The notes beneath the pieces were generated by a model that was not told the DNA's origin, did not search any database, and saw only the letters and a list, made by a program, of their open reading frames with translations. Positions 56,544 to 64,000 of a stretch of DNA of 64,000 nt are shown here, piece by piece; within the stretch, counting starts at the first letter, position 1; each line of letters begins with the position of its first letter. The stretch lies in assembly GCA_036826475.1 (NCBI GenBank), contig DAISWG010000015.1:1-64000 (forward strand), given 5' to 3'. The DNA is from Miltoncostaea sp036826475. Lineage in GTDB: Bacteria > Actinomycetota > Thermoleophilia > Miltoncostaeales > Miltoncostaeaceae. The translations under genes were made by a program, and so were the position numbers.

Positions 56544-57758
56544 GTGGCGCCGGCCGCCCCCGATCGCAACCCGTACCCCCCGCCGCGGCGCCGCCGGGCC
56601 GTCCCGGCGTGGCTCACGAGCGGCCTGCTGCCCGCGGTCGTGGGCGGGCTGGTGGTGCTGGGCGGGCTCGCCGCGACCGGCAACCTGGGGGGCGGCGAGA
56701 CCGTGGTGCAGCGCGACCCCACGCCCCTGCCGGCCGCGTCGGCCGACGCCGCGGCCGCGGAGGCCGCCGAGCCGGCCACCCCCGCCGGCGGCGTGCAGCG
56801 GGTGGTGGCGGCCAGCGCGCCGGCGGTGGTCACCGTGACGGTGGGGAACGCCGCGAGCGGTGGGCGGCTGGGCTCCGGGTTCCTGGTCGACCGCCGCGGC
56901 CGGGTGCTGACCAACGCCCATGTGGTGGACGACGCGACGACGGCGCAGGTCCGCTTCGACGACGGCACCGAGACCGACGCCCGCGTCCTCGGCGCCGACG
57001 AGAGCACCGACCTGGCGGTGCTGCAGGTGGAGCGGACCGCCGCCGGGGTGGCCCCGCTGCCGCTGGGCCGCAGCGGCGCGCTGGACGTGGGCGACGCGGT
57101 CATCGCGATCGGCAACCCGTTCGGCCTGGAGCGGACCGCGACGACCGGCATCGTCTCGGCGCTGAAGCGCATCATCACCGCGCCGAACGGCTTCGACATC
57201 CAGAACGTCATCCAGACCGACGCCGCGATCAACGAGGGCAACTCGGGCGGCCCGCTCCTCGACGCCGCCGGCCGCGTCATCGGCATCAACTCGCAGATCG
57301 CGTCCGAGGGCGGCGGCAACAACGGCGTGGGCTTCGCCGTCCCCATCGACACGATCCGCCCGGTGGCCGACGCGATCATCGCGGGCGGGGACGCCACGCA
57401 CGCGTGGCTCGGCGTGACCGGCCGCTCCGTGACGCCCGACATCGCGGCCGCGCTGAAGCTGGGCGACGCCCGCGGCGTCGCGATCGTGGCCATCGACGGC
57501 CGCGGCCCCGCCGCGAAGGCCGGCCTGCGCGCCGCGACCACCGCACCCGACGCGGACGTCCCGCGGGGCGGCGACATCATCGTCGCGGTCGACGGCCGCG
57601 AGGTGGAGGACATGGCGGACGTGAGCCGCGCGGTCTCGTCGCGGGCGGTCGGCGACCCGCTGGCGGTGACCGTCGTCCGCGACGGCGCCCGCCGCACCAT
57701 CCGCGTCACGCTGGCCGACCGGCCCGCCGACGTCGGCGTGAGTCCCGCCGCGCCGTAG
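56544..57758 (+). CDS. HtrA/DegP-like membrane-anchored serine protease
   Basis: A 404-residue trypsin-fold protease with a C-terminal PDZ domain. One transmembrane anchor (about 23-45, TSGLLPAVVGGLVVLGGLAA) follows an Arg-rich cytoplasmic start. The triad is His126 (LTNAHVVDD), Asp156 (STDLAVLQV) and Ser234 (NEGNSGGPLLD). The PDZ domain covers about residues 290-395 (AWLGVTGRSV, GVAIVAIDGRGPAAKAGLR, GGDIIVAVDGREV). It degrades or chaperones misfolded envelope proteins. It is divergent from the two-component system, a common arrangement for stress regulation. Confidence 0.92.
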   Translation: MAPAAPDRNPYPPPRRRRAVPAWLTSGLLPAVVGGLVVLGGLAATGNLGGGETVVQRDPTPLPAASADAAAAEAAEPATPAGGVQRVVAASAPAVVTVTVGNAASGGRLGSGFLVDRRGRVLTNAHVVDDATTAQVRFDDGTETDARVLGADESTDLAVLQVERTAAGVAPLPLGRSGALDVGDAVIAIGNPFGLERTATTGIVSALKRIITAPNGFDIQNVIQTDAAINEGNSGGPLLDAAGRVIGINSQIASEGGGNNGVGFAVPIDTIRPVADAIIAGGDATHAWLGVTGRSVTPDIAAALKLGDARGVAIVAIDGRGPAAKAGLRAATTAPDADVPRGGDIIVAVDGREVEDMADVSRAVSSRAVGDPLAVTVVRDGARRTIRVTLADRPADVGVSPAAP

Positions 57759-57767
57759 CGCGGCTCG

Positions 57768-59858
57768 CTACCGGCGGACCACCCGGACCTTCACGATCCT
57801 CGCGCTGCGCGCCCTGAGTTGCGCGTTGCCGAGGAACGTGGCGTTGACCGTGATCTGCTTGGCGGCGCGCAGCTTCGTCGGACGCAGGATCGTGGAGAAC
57901 CGGCAGACCCCGCGGCGCGCCGTCAGGCTCGCGGTGCGCGATGCCAGCACGCGCTTGCCGGCGAGCGCGCGAACGCGCACCTTGCCGGCGCAGCGCGGCG
58001 CGGGACGCGTCCGCGGCAGCACCAGGCGGCCGCTGACGGTGAGCGTCCTGACCCGCCCCCGCTTCGGCGCGCGGGCGACCTGCAGGGTGAGGCCCCGCGG
58101 CGCGAGCTTGGATGACGCGGTGCCGGGCCCGCCGCCGTCGGGGCCGGCGATCGAGAAGGTCGTGACCGCGCGGTCGTCCTCCGCCGCCCCGTTGCCGGGG
58201 GTGGAGGTCGGGTCGAACACGCCGGAGGAGACGACCTCGGCCGCCAGCGCCCGCGTACCGGAGGCCGTGCCCGCCACCGTCACCACCAGGGTCGCCGTGG
58301 CGCCGGGGCCGAGCGTCCCGACCTGCCACGCGCCGGAGGCGCCGTTGACCCCTCCCTGGCTCACCGAGGCGCCGCGGAAGGAGAGACCCGCGGCGGGCGG
58401 CACGGACACCACGACCCCGGTCGTGGGATCGGGCCCGAAGTTGACCACGCGCACGTTCACCGCGGCTGCGTCGCCCACCGACATCTGGATCGCGCCCGGC
58501 GCCATGCCGAGGGTGAGGTCGGCGAGCGTCGGGGCGACGGGGGCGGGCACCGGCACCGCGCCGGCCCCGGCGACGCTGCGGGAGGGGTCGTCGCCCACCG
58601 AGTTCTCGTTGCCGTACCCGAGGCGGCCGCTGCCCCCGAAGCCCCAGCAGCGCAGCGTGCCGTCGTCGAGCAGCGCGCACGTGTGGGAGAAGCCGGCGCT
58701 GATCGCGCGTGCCGTCCGGCCCGGGCCGAGGTTGACCGGCGGGACGCTGGCGGGGGTCTCGCCCGCCGTGTCGCCGATCGAGTTGGTGGCGTCGTTGCCG
58801 AGGCGGCCGTTGCCGCCGAATCCCCAGCAGCGGACGGCCCCGCTGTCGAGGATCGCGCAGGTGTGCGCCTCGCCGGCCGAGATGGCCACGGCGGTGCGGC
58901 CGGGCCCCAGGGCGATGGGCGGCGCCGCCGCCGCGCTGGTGATGTCCGTCGTGGAGCCGTAGCCGAGGCGGCCGTCGGCGCCGAAGCCCCAGCAGCGCGC
59001 GGAGCCGTCGTCCAGCACCACGCAGGTGTGGCCTTTGCCGCCCGACACGGCGCGGACGGAGCGCCCGCCGAGCGGGACGGGCCCCGCCTGGCCGGGGGTC
59101 TCGTCGTCGCCGACGTCCGTGGTGCCGCCGCGCCCGAGCTGCCCGGCGGAGCCGAAGCCCCAGCAGACGAGGGCGCCGTCGTCGCGGATCACGCACGTGT
59201 GGAAGTCGCCCGCCGAGATGGCCACGGCCCGGCGGCCCGCGCCGATGTCGACCGGGCCCGCGGAGGCCGGCGACTCGTTGTCCCCGATCGTGGCCTGGTT
59301 CCCGTACCCGAGGCGGCCGGACACGCCGTTGCCCCAGCAGCGCACCGATCCGTCGTCGACGATCACGCAGGTGTGGGACGCGCCCGCCGTGATGGCGACG
59401 GCGCGGCGGCCGCCGAGGTCGACGGCCGGGGCGGCCGACGGCGACAGGACGTTGGCCGTGTTCCCGTAGCCGAGACGACCGTTGGCGCCGAAGCCCCAGC
59501 AGTGGACGGTGCCGTCGTCGGCGATCGCGCACGTGTGGTAGTCGCCGGCCACCACCGCGCGGGCGGTGCGCCCCGGGCCGAGGCCGATCGGCGCGGCGCC
59601 GGCGGCGGACAGGACGTTGGCCTCGTTGCCGTACCCCAGACGGCCGGCGAGGCCCTTGCCCCAGCACCGCAGGGAGCGGTCGGCGAGGAGCGCGCAGGTG
59701 TGCTCGTCGCCGGCGTCCAGGTAGCCGCCCTGCGTTGACCTGGACACGGACGAGGCCTGCTCCGCGGTGGCCGCGGAGGCAGAGACGAGCACGACGAAGC
59801 AGGCGACCGCGGCGAGAAGAGCCACTCGCCACGCCCGCAGGGTGGGGGCGGGGATCAT
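57768..59858 (-). CDS. Secreted RCC1-like repeat protein with DUF11-type domain
   Basis: A 696-residue exported protein. A signal peptide (about 1-32) is followed by seven repeats of about 50 residues. Each has a HTCxxxxDxSxxCWG core (HTCALLADRSLRCWG, HTCAIADDGTVHCWG and so on) and a GRLGYGN stretch, together a seven-bladed RCC1-like propeller with a conserved Cys pair per blade. A DUF11-like Ig domain (DLTLGMAPGAIQMSVGDAAAVNVRVVNFGPDP) and a Lys/Arg-rich C-terminal beta domain follow. Probably surface-exposed; function unknown. Confidence 0.85.
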   Translation of the reverse strand: MIPAPTLRAWRVALLAAVACFVVLVSASAATAEQASSVSRSTQGGYLDAGDEHTCALLADRSLRCWGKGLAGRLGYGNEANVLSAAGAAPIGLGPGRTARAVVAGDYHTCAIADDGTVHCWGFGANGRLGYGNTANVLSPSAAPAVDLGGRRAVAITAGASHTCVIVDDGSVRCWGNGVSGRLGYGNQATIGDNESPASAGPVDIGAGRRAVAISAGDFHTCVIRDDGALVCWGFGSAGQLGRGGTTDVGDDETPGQAGPVPLGGRSVRAVSGGKGHTCVVLDDGSARCWGFGADGRLGYGSTTDITSAAAAPPIALGPGRTAVAISAGEAHTCAILDSGAVRCWGFGGNGRLGNDATNSIGDTAGETPASVPPVNLGPGRTARAISAGFSHTCALLDDGTLRCWGFGGSGRLGYGNENSVGDDPSRSVAGAGAVPVPAPVAPTLADLTLGMAPGAIQMSVGDAAAVNVRVVNFGPDPTTGVVVSVPPAAGLSFRGASVSQGGVNGASGAWQVGTLGPGATATLVVTVAGTASGTRALAAEVVSSGVFDPTSTPGNGAAEDDRAVTTFSIAGPDGGGPGTASSKLAPRGLTLQVARAPKRGRVRTLTVSGRLVLPRTRPAPRCAGKVRVRALAGKRVLASRTASLTARRGVCRFSTILRPTKLRAAKQITVNATFLGNAQLRARSARIVKVRVVRR

Positions 59859-59949
59859 GATCGGCCCTTTCGTACCACAGGCGGCGCGGGTGCGTCACCC
59901 GCCGACGGCCCGATTGAAGCGCGGAACCGACCTGCTTGCGGAACCTCGC

Positions 59950-59955
59950 TAGTCT
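59950..59955 (+). promoter_or_regulatory. Putative -10 of GNAT-lipB unit
   Basis: TAGTCT ends 6 nt before GTG 59962; no ribosome binding site. Confidence 0.5.
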
Positions 59956-59961
59956 CGGTCG

Positions 59962-60471
59962 GTGTCCGACCGACTCGTGATCCGCCGCGCGGTGAGCGCG
60001 GACGCCGGGGCCATCGGGCGGATCTACGACGAGGCGGCGGCCACGGGGAGCGCCACGTTCGCCACCGGACCGCACAGCGCGGCGGAGCGGCGGGCCTGGC
60101 TGGCGGCCCGCGGCGATCGCGCCCCGGTGTGGTGCGCGGAGCTCGGCGGCGATGTCGTCGGCTGGTCGGCGCTCGCCCCGTTCTCCCACCGCACCTGGTA
60201 CGCCGGCGTTGCGGAGTACACGGTCTACGTTGCAGGCTCGTCGCACGGTCGCGGCATCGGCGGGGCGATGCTGCGCGCGCTGATCGCCGAGGCGCCGGCC
60301 TTCGGCTACTGGAAGCTCGTCGGGATGATCCTCCCGGAGAACGCCGCCGGCCTGGCGCTGGCCCGGGGGGCCGGGTTCCGCGAGGTCGGCACCCACCGGG
60401 CCCACGGCCGGCGCGACGGCGCGTGGCGCGACGTGACGATCGTCGAGCGCCACGTGGAGGAGCCCGGATGA
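59962..60471 (+). CDS. GNAT acetyltransferase (phosphinothricin acetyltransferase-like)
   Basis: A 169-residue GNAT protein. The acetyl-CoA loop is VAGSSHGRGIGGAMLRALI, preceded by YAGVAEYTVYV, and GYWKLVGMILPENAAGLALARGAGFREVGTHRAHGRRDG matches PAT/MddA-like enzymes that acetylate methionine derivatives or phosphinothricin. The real substrate is unknown. It is co-transcribed with lipB by an ATGA overlap. Confidence 0.82.
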   Translation: MSDRLVIRRAVSADAGAIGRIYDEAAATGSATFATGPHSAAERRAWLAARGDRAPVWCAELGGDVVGWSALAPFSHRTWYAGVAEYTVYVAGSSHGRGIGGAMLRALIAEAPAFGYWKLVGMILPENAAGLALARGAGFREVGTHRAHGRRDGAWRDVTIVERHVEEPG

Positions 60472-61160
60472 CCCGCCCCGGGGTGCTGGTCCGGACCGAG
60501 CGGATCGCGTACCGCGAGGCGTGGGACGTGCAGCGCCGCCTGGCCGCGGCCCGGGCGGCGGGAGAGGTGCCCGACGTCCTCTGGGTACTCGAGCACCCGC
60601 CCACCTACACGGCGGGGCGCCACGGGACACGGGACGACCTGCACGTCCCCGACGCGACCCTGGCGGCGGCGGGCGCCGAGTTCGTCGAGGTCGACCGCGG
60701 CGGCCAGATGACGTGGCACGGGCCCGGCCAGAGCGTGCTCTACGGGATCTGCGACCTGCGCCCCGGGCGCCGCGTGCGCGCCCACGTGGAGGCCATGGTG
60801 CGGGCGATGCGCGACGCGGCCGCCGTCCCGGGCGCCGCGGCGGGCGACGACGCGATGGGCCTGTACGTGCGCGGGCGCAAGCTCGGCAGCGTCGGCATCC
60901 GCGTGTCGGCGGGGATCACCACCCACGGGCTGGCGCTGAACCGCGACCCCGACCTCGACTGGTTCGCGCTCATGACCGCCTGCGGTGCCCCCGGCGTGGC
61001 CGCCACGTCGATCGCCGCCGAGGGCGGCGACGCCGACCGCGCCCGCGTCGATGCGGCCCTGGCGGCCTCCATGGCCGCATCGCTCGACCTGCGCCTGGAG
61101 GACGCCACGCTCGCCGACGTACTGCGCGACGCAGCGCCTGCCCAGGCGCACACCACGTGA
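60468..61160 (+). CDS. lipB: Octanoyltransferase
   Basis: A 230-residue cofactor transferase that moves octanoate from acyl carrier protein to lipoyl domains; LipA (8427-9476) then adds sulfur. VEVDRGGQMTWHGPGQSVLYGI is the family signature, GRKLGSVGIRVSAGITTHGLALN has the catalytic Lys, and the Cys is in MTACGAPGVAATS. ATG start overlaps the GNAT stop. Its stop codon lies within the left end of the dispersed repeat element. Confidence 0.92.
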   Translation: MTRPGVLVRTERIAYREAWDVQRRLAAARAAGEVPDVLWVLEHPPTYTAGRHGTRDDLHVPDATLAAAGAEFVEVDRGGQMTWHGPGQSVLYGICDLRPGRRVRAHVEAMVRAMRDAAAVPGAAAGDDAMGLYVRGRKLGSVGIRVSAGITTHGLALNRDPDLDWFALMTACGAPGVAATSIAAEGGDADRARVDAALAASMAASLDLRLEDATLADVLRDAAPAQAHTT

Positions 61161-61290
61161 AATTCCCGGCGGGCCGTGTGACCGGGGGGCGCTGCGCCGC
61201 GCAGGTTGCGGCCAATCCCGGCGGTCAGGAGGCCCTCTTGGGCGGGGCCTCCGGCTCGCTTCGCTCGCATTGGACCGCCGGGAATTTCAC
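61157..61290. repeat. Dispersed inverted-repeat element, copy 2 (MITE-like)
   Basis: A 134-bp element with 16-bp perfect terminal inverted repeats: GTGAAATTCCCGGCGG at 61157-61172 and its complement at 61275-61290. The right 79 bp (61212-61290) match 7744-7822 in reverse with four mismatches. It lies between the 3' ends of convergent lipB and the ABC ATPase gene. It encodes no protein. Confidence 0.75.
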
Positions 61291-61347
61291 GCTCCCTGCA
61301 GCCTGGTCAGGCGGCGTTGAGCAGGGGGCGTCCCCCAGTTCAGGCTC

Positions 61348-62072
<725 letters not shown>

Positions 62073-62076
<4 letters not shown>

Positions 62077-62813
62077 GGGTTCACCACGTCCACCCGCCCG
62101 GTGCGCCGCTGCTCGCGCGCGATGATGCGGTCCAGGATCCAGATGAGCGGCAGGGTGAACGCGAGGTAGAAGACGCCCGCCGCGACCAGCGTGGACGAGT
62201 TGAACGTGACCGACTGCGCGTCGCGGGCCACCGAGACGACGTCGCCCACCGCGATGACGCTGACCAGGGCCACGTCCTTCGTCAGGGCGATGAAGTCGTT
62301 CATGAGCGGGGGCAGCACCCGCCGGACGGCCTGGGGCACCACGATCAGGCGCATCGCCTGGCGGTGGCTCATCCCGAGGCTGCGGGCGGCCTCGCTCTGG
62401 CCGCGGTCGACCGATTCGATGCCGGCCCGGTACACCTCGGCGATGTAGGCGGCGTACACGATCCCGAGGGCGAGGAACGCGATCTGGAACGCGGTCAGAT
62501 CCTGGATCACGGGGATCGGCAGGAAGGGGAAGCTGCCGGCCATGAGCAGCAGCACCAGGAGCGCCGGCAGGGCCCGGAAGACGTTGATGTAGACGATGGC
62601 GGCGCCCCGCAGGCACCGGCCGCCGATGCGTGCGAGGGGCGTGGCGGCGCCCCGGCCGGCCTGGCGCATCAGCGCCAGGACCATGCCGAGGCTCAGGCAG
62701 ATCACCTCCGCGAGGAACGCGATCTGGAGGGTGACCCAGAAGCCCCGCGCGAGGTCGCCGAAGTAGGGCTGCGCCTGATCCCAGTCGAAGTACTGACGGA
62801 GGACCTCGTTCAC
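62073..62813 (-). CDS. Polar amino-acid ABC transporter permease
   Basis: A 246-residue HisM/GlnP-type permease with five or so transmembrane helices. The EAA loop (GQSEAARSLGMSHRQAMRLIVVPQAVRRVLPPL) that contacts the ATPase is well conserved. FWVTLQIAFLAEVICLSLGMVLAL and FRALPALLVLLLMAGSFPF are membrane segments. It lies between the binding protein and ATPase genes. Confidence 0.92.
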
Positions 62814-62845
62814 CGCGCGACCCTACTCCGGCGTGTTCCCGCGCG

Positions 62846-63706
62846 TTACTGCGTCGTCGTCCCGGTGGTGGAGGAGCCGCCCTGGGGCGCCTCGCCGAAC
62901 CAGGTCGTGTAGATCTCGTCGTACGTCCCGTTCGCGCGGATCTCGGCGAGCCCCGCGTTGAAGGCGTCGCGGAGGGCCGCGTTGCCCTGCGGGAACATGA
63001 GGCCCAGCTGCAGGTTGCCCGGCACCTCCGCCGCCACCTTCAGCGTCGGCTTCTGCGCCGCCGCGTACGCGACGACCGGGAAGTCGGTGATCGCCGCGTC
63101 GACCCGGCCCTGCGCGAGCGCGTTGAACGCGTCGTCACCGGTGTCGTAGGTCTTCACGGTCGCGCCCTCGACGGAGTCGCCGAGGTCGGCGCCGACGGTG
63201 CCGCGCTGCGCGCCGATGGTCTTGCCCTGGAGGTCGCCGAGCGACGTGACCTCGTCGTCGTCGGACCTGACCAGGATCGCCTGGTTGGCGCTGAAGTACC
63301 CGTCGCCGAACGCGACCTGCTTGGCGCGCTCGGGCGTGATCGTCCACGCCGAGGCCGACATGTCGAACCGCCCCTGCTTGATGCTCAGGATGATCGAGTC
63401 GAAGCCCTGGTCCACGAACCGGACGTCGCTGATGCCCTGGGTCTCGGCGATCGCCTTGACGAGGTCGACGTCGAAGCCCTTGGGCTCCGTCGAGCCGGGG
63501 TCGGTGAACTCGAAGGGGGCGTAGGGGATGTCGCTCGCCACCGTCAGGACACCCGGCGTCTTCAGGCCGAGGTCGGCCGTGGTCGACGCCGCGGGCGTCG
63601 AGGATCCGGCGTCGCCGGAGTCGTCGTCGCCGCCGCAGGCCGCGAGCCCGAGAGCCAGCAGCGCGGCCAGCAGCGCGGCCAGGAGCACCGCAGGGAACCG
63701 CCGCAT
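62846..63706 (-). CDS. Amino-acid ABC transporter substrate-binding lipoprotein
   Basis: A 286-residue family 3 solute-binding protein. The signal peptide ends in the lipobox LAAC (lipidated Cys near residue 24) with an Asp/Ser/Thr linker. The core starts at LTVASDIPYAPFEFTD, then GFDVDLVKAIAETQG, FDSIILSIKQGRFDMSASAWTITPER, LQGKTIGAQRGTVG, and closes with DEIYTTWFGEAP. The Arg in the ligand segment is replaced by TITPER with an adjacent Arg, so the ligand is not certain. A strong GGAGGTGATGA site precedes the ATG. Confidence 0.92.
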   Translation of the reverse strand: MRRFPAVLLAALLAALLALGLAACGGDDDSGDAGSSTPAASTTADLGLKTPGVLTVASDIPYAPFEFTDPGSTEPKGFDVDLVKAIAETQGISDVRFVDQGFDSIILSIKQGRFDMSASAWTITPERAKQVAFGDGYFSANQAILVRSDDDEVTSLGDLQGKTIGAQRGTVGADLGDSVEGATVKTYDTGDDAFNALAQGRVDAAITDFPVVAYAAAQKPTLKVAAEVPGNLQLGLMFPQGNAALRDAFNAGLAEIRANGTYDEIYTTWFGEAPQGGSSTTGTTTQ

Positions 63707-63787
63707 TCATCACCTCCACATGGTCCGAATGGGGCAATGTCGCACACCGGCCCCGGGCGGGGTCGTCGGACGTCCGGCCAGGACCGG

Positions 63788-63970
63788 CTACGGCAGCAGG
63801 GACTCCCAGGCGACCAGCGCCGCGGCGACCAGCGCGTCGTCGCGGGGATCCGCGCCCGCCGCGGCCACCGCGCGCGCCAGGTCGTCGCCGTCGACGTCGA
63901 ACGGGTCGGCCTCCGGGAGGGCGGCCCGCAGGGCGTTGGCGAGCGCCTCCGCCTCGGGCGGCCCCCTCAG
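63788..63970 (-). CDS. Small hypothetical protein (start uncertain)
   Basis: About 60 residues, acidic and Ala-rich (PEAEALANALRAALPEADPFDV, DDALVAAALVAWESLLP). The frame is open to a CTG at 63970 that overlaps the upstream TGA as CTGA, by analogy with the GTGA overlaps elsewhere here. No ATG or GTG lies nearby except an internal GTG that would halve the protein. Unrecognised. Confidence 0.4.
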   Translation of the reverse strand: MRGPPEAEALANALRAALPEADPFDVDGDDLARAVAAAGADPRDDALVAAALVAWESLLP

Positions 63971-64000
63971 AACAGGTTGACCGCGGCCGCCCCGGCGAGG
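63967..64000 (-). CDS. 3' end of an unidentified gene (partial)
   Basis: The minus-strand frame gives LAGAAAVNLF and a TGA at 63969-63967 at the right edge. Too short to identify; supported only by the typical stop-start overlap with the next small gene. Confidence 0.35.
   Translation of the reverse strand, partial: LAGAAAVNLF

Overview
The window is very GC-rich bacterial chromosome (third codon positions almost always G or C) from an actinobacterium, most plausibly of the Thermoleophilia/Solirubrobacterales type. Supporting signs are a futalosine (Mqn) menaquinone pathway, a Bacillus-type split cytochrome bc complex, GpgS, long-form RmlA, SpoIID- and SpoIVB-like proteins, frequent GTG starts and many 4-bp GTGA gene overlaps. 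There is no phage, insertion sequence or CRISPR array; the only mobile-looking DNA is a short dispersed inverted-repeat element present twice.

Layout. 1-7.7 kb: UbiD tail, menaquinol-cytochrome c reductase (qcrABC), then a menaquinone operon (UbiX, MenG/UbiE, polyprenyl diphosphate synthase, an MqnE-like fragment, MqnA, MqnC, rhodanese). 7.8-13.3 kb: zinc-ribbon protein, LipA, dCTP deaminase, TatA, an amidohydrolase that may be the aminofutalosine deaminase, a TPR protein, tRNA-Lys and a lipoprotein. 13.5-18.3 kb: PhoX-like phosphatase, class I aldolase, glutamate dehydrogenase, CcdA. 18.3-25.2 kb: nucleotide-sugar genes resembling WbpI/A/B/D, interrupted by a secreted protein and a membrane protein. 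25.2-31.8 kb: VOC protein, SpoIVB- and SpoIID-like proteins, CoA-disulfide-reductase-like flavoprotein, OsmC.

31.8-45.9 kb is the accessory island and the most interesting part. It holds five members of the conserved nitrogen-starvation cluster known around Nit6803 nitrilases (Nit1C type): Sll0783-like protein, MSMEG_0568 radical SAM, Sll0786 acetyltransferase, Sll0787 AIR-synthase-like protein and MSMEG_0565 glycosyltransferase. No nitrilase is present; a metal-dependent amidohydrolase occupies its place. Interleaved are FdrA, DUF1116 and carbamate kinase, the parts of the E. coli oxamate-carbamoyltransferase system, plus a PLP decarboxylase, an LLM flavin monooxygenase and a fold-type I aminotransferase homologue lacking its catalytic lysine. 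I infer a catabolic or salvage route that ends in carbamoyl phosphate, ATP, ammonia and CO2.

45.9-64 kb: methyltransferase, dTDP-rhamnose genes (RmlB, D, A), GpgS, HEAT protein, glycerate kinase, SDR, a PhoPR-type two-component system, HtrA protease, a seven-repeat RCC1-like secreted protein, GNAT, LipB and an amino-acid ABC importer.

A window-wide regularity: about fifteen transcription units have a TANNNT hexamer exactly 6 or 7 nt upstream of the start codon (or of the tRNA 5' end), which implies extensive leaderless transcription and fixes many start codons.
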